DNA of 64,000 bases from Euptelea pleiosperma (Eukaryota > Streptophyta > Magnoliopsida > Ranunculales > Eupteleaceae): assembly GCA_035048495.1 (NCBI GenBank), contig CM068544.1, forward strand, positions 15,680,138-15,744,137, read 5' to 3'. The translations under genes were made by a program, and so were the position numbers. Position 1 is the stretch's first letter. Each line of letters starts with the position of its first letter. Of the stretch, positions 37,301 through 49,300 are shown in pieces. A model generated the notes under the pieces. It saw nothing but the letters and a program-made list of their open reading frames with translations. It was not told where the DNA came from and searched no databases.

Positions 37301-40300
37301 CCTTTGTGGGAGGTAATCTTGTGACTTAGCGAAGCAAGAAACATGTGGTTGCACGGTCAAGCGTGGAAACGGAGTTTAGAGCCATGGCACATTGATTATG
37401 TGAGACACTATGGCTGAAAGTTCTGTTATGTGAGTTGGGGTTTCCTGTTACTAGCCCAATGAGGCTATATTGTGATAACAATGCAGCAATAAGCATTGCT
37501 CATAATTCAGTACAGCATGACAGGACCAAACACATAGAGGTGGATAGACACTCCATAAGAGAGAAGATCCTCTCAGGCGAAGTTTGTACCCCATTTGTGA
37601 AAACCAGTGAACAAGTTGCAAATATCCTCACCAAAGGAGATCCTGGCTACCAACTATACTTTTGTCTAAGCAAGATGGGCTTGATAGATATCTGTGCATC
37701 ATCTTGAGGGGGAGTGTTATCATGTAAGCCGTATAGCCGTATTATACGGTAAATGGTAGATGTGTTTATTGCTTGTAAGGGCATACTTGTCCACTTTCAA
37801 TATTTTTAGACTCGTATAAATAATAAACTACAGAGACATGTATTCTACACTCTTTACCCTAATTGCTCTCTTCTCTCTCCTTTTTTTCTCTTTCTCTCTC
37901 TTGTTCTAACCCTAGAAACCCTAGATTCAACTCTATAAATAAGTATGGCGACAATGGATCCCCCTGCCTGAGACCCCTAGAACTATTAAAGTAACCTGCC
38001 GGCGCCCCATTGACTAGAATGGAAAAAGAAGCTGATGAAATACACTTCCAAATCCAATTCCTCCACTTCATACCAAAACCCATTCTCTCGAGCAAATAAT
38101 CCAAGCACCTCCAACTAACTCGGTCGTAGGCCTTCTCCATATCTATCTTACACATGATTCCTAAGGTCCCAGCCTTGACTCTTGAATTGATACACTCATT
38201 GGCCAATAAAACACCGTCGAGAATCTGTCTGCCTTTCACAAAAGCACCAACAAGGTGATATAACAGCCCCCCAAAAACTCTGCATATTCTAACCGCTAAA
38301 GTCTTTGCCAGAATCTTGTACACATTGCCCATGTTATCTTCTTTCAAGATCCCGGAAAAAAAAAAAGAGTAATTTTATTCATTTTGATTTTGGGGTTTGT
38401 ATTGTGAGCAGACATCTCTTAGTAATGTTTATTTTCACTAGCGACTTCGTCTTGTCTGCATTTTTTGTAAGGTGCAATGTTCGTTTCCTTTTAATCTACA
38501 CAGCCATCATAGGGTCGTGCACACGCAGCCCAAGTTATGACTGATTTGAATGGACAATTTTTCCTTCGAAATTGGGTGATTGCTTCAGAGATTATTGCTT
38601 ATCCTCCTTTTCATTGTTTTATTTCAATCCTGCCTTCTTCCATGAATTATTCCTTCCCTTTTCTTCCGCTCTTTGTGAGTTTCTCTGTTCTCCACTTGTC
38701 TACTTTGATCTATTTTAGTTACTATCGACAATGACAATCTTCACTCCATTGCTGACGGTTTCTTTGAAGCTTGCCCTAAGAGCAGTCAGTTGGTGCTAAA
38801 GTGTCACACAGATGGGAGTTTTGTACTCCCTAGGATGTTCATCCACTTACTACCCTAAATCCTTTATCTTGTATTTGATTTCCCGTGGAGAGGTGATTTT
38901 GTCCCTTCTTGAGTCATTTTTGACACAAGGCTCGACTGGTCTGGCTGGTTTAGGGAATGTTGCTTTGACTCAGAGGTGGTGAGAGATTTTAGGAACACGA
39001 GGGTCTTTGAGATGATATTTCTTTCTTCTCATCTAAAGATGAACTTAGATAGTCATGATTTGGGCGAGTTTACTCACCCATTGGAACTACTTGACTCATA
39101 CTTTCATCGCCTAATGGGGGGAGATTTTTCCTTCTCTGGAAGATGTAGTTTATTATTGCGTTTCCCTATGTGAAATATTGACATTGGCAATTTAGAACTG
39201 TCTAAAGTGGATCTGCAAATTGCGTAACTCTCAACGTAATTATCAAAGAGCTTCAGTCCAAATTAGAAGACGACGGAGTGTTAGCATATAGTTTTGAGTT
39301 TGACAGATGGGTTCAACACTTTTGGGGAGGACTAGGCAAGACTGATGATTTTCATCCAATACCTAGTCGTTGTTCAAGCTATTGCATAGAAGCAATGCTT
39401 TCCTTCTAGCTTTTTAAATACGGCCTCACGATGGAGTCTAAAGCAAATACTTTTCCTTTTGAAGTAAAGCAATGCTTTCCTCTCGTTCTAATCTTCTTGG
39501 ACTTGTTATACTGCCAGATGTGTTTGTGCGAGACCTGCAACTTTCTAATGTTATTTCTCCGATAGAACCTTATGTCGATGCAATTTCTTCAATCATGGTG
39601 ATGGAGCACTTTAGGATGTATGAACCGCATTCTTATTCACTTGCTGCTGGCTGATACTCACTTCGATAGTTCTTTTAGGGTGAGTTTTGTTAGAGAATCT
39701 CATCTTATGAGATGGCACAGGGTTAATCCCATGAAGAGGGTGTCTTCTTGTTATTTTGACAGAGAGGAGTATCTTGTTTTCCATGCCTACTGCTTAGATC
39801 TCAATGGTGTTGGCCAGTCCTAAGTTTGAGCAGAATCCTCGATCTAGGCAATGGATCTGACTCGGAAGGTGGCACTATCAGAAAGTGAAGCCAAAGTGTT
39901 ATCCACCTCTACTCCTGATTTTTGGTGGGATTTTGCAATGGTTATTGGGTTCTTTAGGTTATCATCAGAATAGATTTGTCCAACAGCTGGACTTCAATCA
40001 AAGGGTTCCAACGGCTCATGGTGAAAGCATGGCGTCGTTTGTAGATTTAGACCCTCTTTATCTTTGACATGATGGATTCTCTAGTTCGTCTTGGAGTGTT
40101 GTCACTCTCCTTTCCATTTGGGTCTAGTGAATGCTTTCCCAATTCAAGTGCTTTGAATTTCTAAGGCCGGACTCTGGACTACTTTGTGAGTTCGTTGAAT
40201 TAGCGATCCCCATAAACCAATGTTTTGCAAATCTGGAGCCACCTCGGGGACATGCAAATGTTGATGGAGAAGGGGAAGACTAGACATACATGTGATTCTA

Positions 40301-43300
40301 AGGAACATGAACGAGAAGGCGAGAAAGCCTCCTTCAAGGAAAACAAGGAGAAATCCTTCTCGTAAAAAGCTAACTTTTCAAGAAAGGCAAGAAGCACATC
40401 CCTCGTCTGGGTTGCAAGGGATTTCTCAAAGTCCCCTTCTAGATTAAGGAGAAGGATGGATCTCCGCATTGAAGTAGAGAATCAATCCGCTCGATCAACC
40501 TCCCCAATACCTCATTTGCAGATGCCTGCTATTTGGATTTGCAAACCCATTAGAGAAGGAAGGATTCCGCCACCTCATCTTCTAAATCATGAGATCATAT
40601 GCCTTTGCACGATCTTGATGTCGTTGAATCAAAGGTTCTAGGCAGGTCTCCTACGGATGAGAGTAACCATGCCTAGTGGCAACTGCCATAGAAGGAAATT
40701 AGCCTATTGACCGAATTCAGGCTGATGTCGACGGAGAGGGAGCTTTGTCAAGGCAAGGTGACCTTACTCCTTTTGGTGCATATTCTTCTTCAGAAATGGA
40801 TCTCATAATGTTTCTTCTCTTGGGAGTACTCTTTCCACTAATTCTAGCATGTTTTCCATTGTGGATGATGTCTAGATTCTTAAATCTAAACGAGTGTTGT
40901 ACGAAAGAATTCGATGTTGCTATGGTCCTCTTCCCCAAGGTACTTGTCTACATGCTTCCCCTAATGTGATAATGTTGTCGGTCACATGGTTTGAAAATTT
41001 CAGCCAAAACTAAAACTTTTTGCCTAAACATTTCGGTTTCGGCCAAGGTTTAAAATTTCGTTTCGGAGTAATGTCTCGGTCAATTGAAAAACCGAGACAA
41101 ACTCCGAAACGAAACGAAACATTCACGAAACATTGAAAAAATGGTAAAAAATGAAATTTTCGAAACATTCCCGAATCATTACGAAACATTACGAAACATT
41201 GCGAAACATTTCGAAATATTTCCAAAATCATGAAATCATATTTTTTATTTTTTTGGATTGTATCGGTTTGTCCCAGCGAAACAAACCGAAACATTACGAA
41301 ACGAAACAAAACATTACGAAATTTTGAACCATGGTTTCGGCCTAGAATAGTACAAACAATCTATGCCTTTCGAGTTTCAATCTTACCCGTACCTCGGTCC
41401 AACTCAATATAATCGTCCGAGTCAACTCGGTGAGTTCAATCCAGAATATGAAAAAGAAAAAGAAAAGGAAACCGAACTTTATAAACCCCAAATGTACATG
41501 GCTTGCAGTTGTTGCTGCTACTACTGCCTAATGGCTTCATTTTCTTCCTCTTCTTTTTGCTACTGCTCTTCTTCTTCTTCTTCTACCTCTTCTTTCTTCT
41601 CGTGTGTGTGTGTGAGTGTATGTGTTTCTAGAACAAAAAAAAATTAGGTTTCGTTTCACCTAATTTCAATCGGTTTTGTCCGAAACAGAATTGAAACTAG
41701 GTAGTTTCAAGTTTCAACCATGGTTGGTAGGTGACATATTATTGATGATAGAAGAAATGGAACAAGCACAGCTTCTAGGATTGATTCTAGCAAGCTAGAA
41801 GAATGGGAAGATAGGCTAGCAGAGGTGGATCAAGTATTTGATTTGAATGTTAGATTGTTGAGAGACCGCCTCGAGGAGATCCAGGTTCACTGGGAATGGG
41901 TCTATGGTGGTGCAGCGGACCATACAGCTTCAAGAGAGGAAATCGGAAGGGAAACGGACTGCCTAGTGGATCTAGGGACGGAGTTGGTGAACGTGAAGGC
42001 TGAAGTTCAAGAGATCAAACAAGAGTTGATAGAGGTGAGTCCACGTCAAACACACAAAGTGCTAGTTTCTTAGATGGGCTTCTCTAGCCATCTCCTTTCA
42101 ACTTTCCTTGCTCACAAAGTTCTGAAAACCTTTAATATTTTTGGTTTGTGTATTGGGGCATTGTGCAAACTTATCACTTGCTTCACTTGTTCAAGTTTGG
42201 TTGTTAGCCCTTTGTTAGGCATTATGAGCTCTTCAAGTCGTTTATTTTGGCTTGTCATATGCAGGCATCATAGGAAGTCACATAATAGGACACATGCACA
42301 TTTATATGTACATCACGTGCAAACTAATCTAACACAGGACAGAAGAGCCGCTCTGCAATTTGAGAAAGGACCTTCGGCTTCGCACCGAAATAGCTTGGCT
42401 TCACATTAAGATAGGTTGGATTCGCACCAACAAAGAAAAAATTCTCAATGTAGAAAATATGAATATCAAATTTCATTAATCAAGTCATTCTTAAAATCAA
42501 AGCTGACCTCACTATTTATAAACTCCTTGACCTAACTTTCCTAGTTCTAGTCAAACTGAAATAAGAAAGTCCTATTACAATTCTACTAACCTTAATCAAT
42601 CTAAAAATCCTAATTGGAAACAAAATCTAATTTAATTGAAAAATTCTGATTAAACTAAAACAAATCTACGTGGGGTCCACTAATCTAAATATAGTTCAAT
42701 CAGAATTTACTATAAATAGTAAAAACGGGATTTACTATAAATATGTAAAATGAGGTTTACTATAAATAGTAATTTCAGGATTTACTAGAAATAGTAAAAA
42801 CAAGGTCTACTTGCTTGATCGGGACACTAATTCGGTGTAGCAGCGGATCATCGTAGTTGAATGCTCTTGCGTCAAACCTTCCTGGTTGAAAAGAATTAGA
42901 CCTAGAATTCAGATGCAGATAAGAACTTCTCAAGGAATCTCACTCTACCTCTTGTAACTTCAAAAAGAATAAAAACACCTATTTTTTGCAAGTCATGGGC
43001 ATGGGTCGACTCAACTAGGTGGATCATGGATCGGATTGCGGGTCGGGTATATCGGTCGGGTCTAAAGAGGATGGGACTGTGGGTTGGGGTGTAATAAGGT
43101 GTTGTAAGGCAGGCTTTGGACTGAACATGGGCTTTGGTATAACAGTTGTACTTGTCTTTATGTTGGGTCTAGATTTTATTAAACACTTGTGGGCTTTAAG
43201 GTCGAGCCCACATGTAAAACCCCATTCGAAAGGGGGTTTTGGGTTATAAAACCCTAACCCCATACTTGGGTTGCAATGTGGGCGACAATAGCAACAACCA

Positions 43301-46300
43301 CATCCGACGGCGGCTGCGACTGATGACAGAGGCGACGGCAATGGCTTCGGCGGTGGCAGCAAACTCTAACGACGAGGAAGTTACGCGTCTTCTTCCTCTT
43401 CCGTTTCTTCTTCTTTTCTTTTCGAGATGATCATCGGCATCGCCGACCTTATGTGAATACGAAATCGCTAACTCAAGTGAAGCCACTGTAGATTCCAAGC
43501 TCTAATGCAGGCTCATCATATTTGAAGATGGTGTGAACCTGAAACTACCAGCACTGCTGCGCTTTGGCACACTTTTCTATAGTAAAAATCTTGTACAAGC
43601 TCTCACTCCCATGGTTGTTAAGCTGATCTATGGCTGCCTGGCCGATTGACGCATCTAGTTATAGAACTCGCAGAATTCCAGCAGTAATTCGACCCGTTGA
43701 CTCAATTTCGGACTTGGAAACAACAACAAGGTGTTGTAGTTCATCCTTGGTTTTCGTAACAGATTTCTCAGCAATGGTAGGAATCCCCTTCTCTACAAAA
43801 GGCGGATCAATAGGATCTATCTCTTTCAACGTATTCTGAATGGGCTGATCCAATTCCATCCCTTCTCGTTTTTAATTTCTGTGTCCACTCCTTCGTCCGG
43901 GTCTGTAACAATTTGTCCATCACTTTTCTGTGAATGGTCTGGAGAATTCTCGACACCTAAGTGGGAATTGACATCCAGTCCCTCTCAGATTCTTGTTCTC
44001 CTTCAATTTTCAATTCAAAGACCCTGGAAGACTCCTTCACCAATGCAAAAGCCATATCAGAAGCGGGAACCGAATCTAATAGAGAGTCATCTCTTTCTCT
44101 AAGTGTCTCCGCGCTGGGAGATTTTCCCAAATCATTATTGGGCACCAAAAACTCACTGGAGAGGTGGAAAAGCAAAGCAATGGTGGCTGCAACGGCCCAA
44201 GACGGTTGCAACGGCAGCTTAGGACTCCGGCGAAGACCTTCTTATGGACATCAATCTGCGCCTCTAGTTTTCTCTCAATACGACTTAACTGGTCGTTACT
44301 GGCATCCTGTAGGCTCTCCAGACGACTTATCACATCGTTTAGTTTAGCTAACGCGATTGCCAAAGATCGTGAACCAATCTGAATCATCTTTCCGATCAGA
44401 AATTTCGAAAACCTAGCTCTGATACCAAATTTGACACGGGACAGGAGAACCGCTCTGTGATTTGAGAAAGGACCTTCGGCTTCGCACCAAAATAGCATGG
44501 CTTCGCACCAACAAAGAAAAAAATACTCAATGGAGAAAATTTCAATATCAAATTTCAATAATCAAGTCATTCTTAAAATCAAAGCTTACATCATTATTTA
44601 TAAACTCCTTGACCTAAATTTCCTAATTCTAATCACATTGAAATAAGAAAGTCAAATTACAATTCTACTAACCTTAATCAATCTAAAAATCCTAATTGAA
44701 AACAAAATCTAATTTAATTGAAAAATCCTAATTAAACTAAAACAAATCTTCGTGAGGTCTACTTATTTAAAAATAATTCAATTAAAATTTACTATAAATA
44801 ATAAAAATAGGACTTGCTATAAATAGTAAAAATGAGGTTTACTATAAATAGTAATTTCAGGATTTACTATAAATAGTACAAATACGGTCCACTTGCTTGA
44901 CCAGGCACTGATTCATTGTAGCGGTGGATCATCGTAGTTGAATGCTCCTGCATCATAATCATTTCGCCATTGTTTACAATTGGGGATTTTTAGAATTATT
45001 TGTGATTGGGATTTATATAGAAAATTACTTGCCCGTATCATGAGATTCTTGGTATTGCTTATAGGAGATTCCCATGAGTAGTGGATGTTTAGAAGTTGTG
45101 TTTGATGATCTAGTTATCGGGAGCAAGTCTGGGTCATCGCCTAAGGGGCCAAAACCAACAAATGGTTGTACACTGGCTTCATCCCATGATTTTAAGATAA
45201 AGAGAGGGCAAGGGGAATTGATGATGCTATGGACAAGAGAGAGAGAGAGATAGAGAGAGTAACCAGAGAGAGGGAGTCCATGGTTCTGGTTGAAAGAAGT
45301 GGAAGGTCCCCTTGGCCTGCGTGTACCATCCCCTTTTTAGGCGAAACGAATGGAAGTCATTGGGTCAAGGTCATATCTGCTTCATGTCAGGTTTCCCTTT
45401 TTGTCAGCATGTTTGCACTTTTCATAGCATGAGTAAAATATGAGGTTTTCTTGTTAGGGTACATGCCTTGGATTTCATTTTAGGTTCTAGGAGTCAACTC
45501 GCACTCTCTTTGATGTGTTTAGCATAGCTAAAGAATATAGCGTTACAAATATTTCTAGTGGGCTCATCTTCTAAGATGAGAAATATCATTGGAGGTGATG
45601 GCTTCTCAATGTGTCCTCTTCCTAGGTGAGATTGGGTTATGAACATGCCTCTTATCTCTCTTGGCTGCTAGACCTACAATCACCCTACAACCCTCGTAGT
45701 GTTCATGGCGTCACCATGGAAAATGGATGAAAGGACTTTTGAGAACTAGGCAAGCATAAGGAATTTATGCCTTTCTGGGTATTTTTTGGGATTATCTGAA
45801 TAATTGCATGCTGTTAGAATTTGGAGTATCAAGTATCAACATATAAAAATGGATAATAATAGTAACATTTTTTTTGCTGATACAATAAATGGAGCTATAA
45901 TGGTGTGGTGAGTGTAATGGTGGGATACCGCGTTGAGGTGGCCTTTGCATTGGTCAAACCGTAGCTGAAGGTGGGAGATCGTGGTCAGAATCCTCGACGG
46001 TCTACACGATTTGTGGATAAACCCTACAAAGAGGGGAGCTCTAAGCGCTTTCTCTTAACAAAACAATTTTTACAAAAATGATCTAGAAACTACTTCTTCA
46101 AATAGGGTTTTTATGCAAAACTCCAAAACCCTAGGCCAATCCTAACCATGGATTGCCCAAAAACATCCCAACCATTAACTTCAAATAAAAAGTCAATATA
46201 TCCACAAAAAAATAAAATTCTTAAATTACTAATGGCCCTGTTTCCTCCTAGGATTTCCAATCTACACCAAGAAGCTCCTTTTCCTCCTACTAGATGGCAC

Positions 46301-49300
46301 AATATAGTTGGGCTGCCCAAATTTTCTTTTGGATAGCCCTGTCAACATATCACTTCTTGTTATAAAATATAAAGGAGATGACAAAAATATCTGAGATGTT
46401 CTGTTGTGTTGAATACTATTCTATATGGACTATCCATGACACAAGTAATGAGTAATTACATTGTGAATGTTTACTTTCTGAAGTATTTTCCAAAATTGTG
46501 CATCTAAAGTGAATTAGTGCATGACTTAGACAATGACCAGTGCATTGAGAGCAAAGCATGTGGGTCGAGGTAGGGAGAAAAGATTTGAAAAAGCATGCTT
46601 TAATGGAATATATGGCCCTAGATAGAGTTGAATGGTCAAACAGGATTTGTATAGCAAACCCAAGTAGCTGGGATAAGGCTTGGACGATGATGATTCAATA
46701 CATCTGACATTATAAGGCTTGGACGATGATACGTCAACACATTTATCATTAGAGTTATTTTTTCATATATTACAAAATTTTACCATACAGACTGCATTAA
46801 TAGTAAATACTCAATCCCTACTTCTCAAATATTTTATCCAAAAATTTCTCTGAATTTCACAATATTTTACATAATCATTGTTTCTATCTTAAAAGCTTAA
46901 GAGATATTTTGTTCATTAAGCTTTACTCCTTTGGATCTTTCACGGATTCAGAGTAAGCAATACTCTTTTAATTTTTTATTTCATATTTTCATCCTTTTAC
47001 TCTTTCTTATATCAAAAATGAGTGAACAACATCCCTTGAGAAGTTAATAACAAAGGAGAGATATGAAACTCACTTGCTTTGGCCAGGACGAAGATAAAGC
47101 ATTGTGCAGCTCCATGCGTTTTTCTGACAAATCCATCAAACTCTCTTTCAACTTCACTTCATGATGCTTTTTCTCCTCCAACGTGGTGACTAGTCTGTCT
47201 AGAAACCTGAAATTCAGGTTGATAAGTCAAATAGTATCACAAGAGGTGAATAGTAATGGTTACTCCTTATGAAGCAAAACAGATATACGAGAGAGAAAAT
47301 TAGAGATAAAGAAGAAAATTAAACTTTTATAAAACAAACTACAGTTATACGCTAACTATAGGGAAGGGAAGGGATGGATGGGCATTCACAATTGATCATT
47401 CAAGGAGTTACCAGAGAAATAACGTTAACGTATGGTAATATATATTCTAATCTTATTCATTCCTCAGTTCTTGTCTTAATGTTGATAGATGTTCCAAGCA
47501 ACAGATCCTCAATTCAGAGGCAGGGTACATTCTAGCTTCAGTCTTTTAGTGTACAAACCAATATGAGTAGAAATCCTACTTAGTAGAACTCACACATTCC
47601 ATCCTCACAGATTTTGCAAGCTAAATACAAGAACATTCGAAGGGAAGTAGGAAAAGTAACTCTAATTGCTTACAAAGATAAGATGGGATTTAGAACCAGT
47701 CAAAATAACAAGCTATGAGAAATAATATTGAATTGAACCTTTTGGAGTTGAGAATCATGATTAAATCCCGTGTTTTTCTGTTTGTAAGCATAGAAATGGC
47801 CAAGGATACATCAGACAGCATTGTTTGAATGGCATCGGAAGTGTATTGCTGCAGCACAAAAGGAGCAACTGCCTGTACTTGATGTTGTAAAGATGAAGTA
47901 TCTTCACTCTTCAATTCCACTAATCGTTGATTTAGAAATGCTTTGATCTGGGAATAGAATGATAATACCAAGTTAAATGTATTCCACAATCAAGACAAAA
48001 AAGTTTACAACAACATGATGACATATATCTCGTCATGAAGAGCTTCAACAATAAATATACAGTTATATAATCATATTGTTCTGTATATGTTCACGTTCAT
48101 AGTCAAGCATATATTGGCCTTGTGCCATAGGTGGTAGTTGAATTGGAGAATTAGTGTACGGTTAAGGTTTTAGGGTTTCACAGTAGAGAAGGTAGAGAAG
48201 GAAGAAGAGATAGAGAAGAGAGAAAAAAGGATGTCATGTGATTAGGTCACAATGACTCCATAAATCTTATTTATATGAACCCAACTACAAAAGACAAGTA
48301 TACCCCTCTAAGGAGGTATTTACAGATATTCTCCTCATACATGGAAATACCTAAATACGCATATGATAACATTCCCCCTCAAGTTGGTGCATAAATATCT
48401 TTCATGCCCAACTTGCACAAACACTTATGTAGTTGCCAACTGGGTACGCCCTTAGTGAAAATATATACAACTTGTTCATCAGTCTTCACAAAAGGAGTGC
48501 ATACTGCCCTAGAGACAATCTTCTCTCTAATGAAGTGGCGGTCCACTTCAATGTGCTTGGCGCGATCATGCTGAACAGGATTATGAGCAATGCTAATGGC
48601 GGCCTTGTTGTCACAGTACAAGCTCATAGACCATGAAACTGGAAAGCCAAGTTCAGCAACCAACACCTTTAACCAGAGCATCTCACACAGGCCATGAGCA
48701 ATTGCCCTGAATTTGGCTTCAGCACCAGATCTAGCAACAACTGGTTGCTTCTTGCTCCTCCAAGTGACCAGATTGCCCCCAACAAGGGTGCAATACCCTG
48801 AAGTAGATCGCCGATAATCTTTGGCACCTGCCCAGTTTGCATCCGTATATGCATTTATACGCATGTGGCCATTCTTCTCAAAAGAAGACCTCTACCAGGA
48901 GCTGACTTGAGATACCTCAAGATTCGATGTGCGGCCTCTAGATGAACACCTCTAGGTGAGTGCATATACTGACTCATCACAGTCACTGCATAGGCAATAT
49001 CTGGTCTAGTCAAAGAGAGATAAATCAGTCGCCCAAGTAATCTCTGAAAGCTCCCTACATCCTGTAGGAGTTCACCACTGACATCGGCCAACTGGTGGTT
49101 CTGTTCTATAGGAGTTTCCACTGGCTGGGTACCCAACTTGCCCAAGTCCTTCAACAAATCTAAGACAGACTTCCTCTGAGAGATGAAGATCCCCTGACTG
49201 GATCTTGTAACTTCGATACCTAGGAAGTACTTTAGAGATCCTAGATCCTTGGTTTCAAACTCCACTGCTAACTGGCGCTTCAGCGTAGCCACCTCTTCTG

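Larger units (their letters stand above)
35078..37932 (+). mobile_element. Copia C, internally deleted, TSD CTATA, LTR ends TG...CT
   Basis: LTRs are 35078-35297 and 37715-37932, about 4% different by hand count. The perfect TSD CTATA lies at 35073-35077 and 37933-37937. PBS TGGTATCAGAGC is at 35298-35309 and PPT TTGAGGGGGAG at 37704-37714. The inside goes from the leader straight to the integrase C terminus; gag, protease and the integrase core are gone. It cannot move on its own. It is inserted in LINE D. Confidence 0.92.
33550..38345 (-). pseudogene. LINE D: L1-type ORF2 remnant split by Copia C
   Basis: Minus parts are 38345-37933 and 35077-33550. The first has the RT segments [13 protein letters not shown] and [13 protein letters not shown]. 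The second continues with the catalytic FADD box ([12 protein letters not shown]), LGLPLG and [19 protein letters not shown] run of linker sequence and the zinc-binding zf-RVT region follow ([35 protein letters not shown] in another frame). It is 5'-truncated at 38345, lacks the 3' end and has several frameshifts. Removing Copia C and one TSD copy restores L-F-I-V-V-A in frame, proving the insertion. Confidence 0.85.
42330..44955 (-). mobile_element. Element E: non-autonomous LTR retrotransposon, TSD TAATC
   Basis: LTRs 42330-42874 and 44432-44955 are direct repeats. The perfect TSD TAATC is at 42325-42329 and 44956-44960. On the minus strand the LTR starts TGATGCAGGAGC. The PBS TGGTATCAGAGC (44427-44416) sets the orientation. 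The 1.56-kb inside has no protease, RT or integrase. It must rely on a partner for movement. Confidence 0.9.
31384..47073 (-). other. CDK5RAP3 intron 8 (15.7 kb), transposon-filled
   Basis: It contains the direct-repeat pair at 32495-33234 and 44971-45831, LINE D split by Copia C, a decayed plant-mobile-domain region, a foldback repeat, LTR element E and an RTE tail. Stretches 31384-32050, 32131-32494 and 45840-46540 are AT-rich with nothing recognised. Confidence 0.88.

Noticed and set aside
43239..43430. Ala/Thr-rich short ORF in the GC-rich part of element E
   Set aside because: Low complexity and opposite to the element's sense strand.
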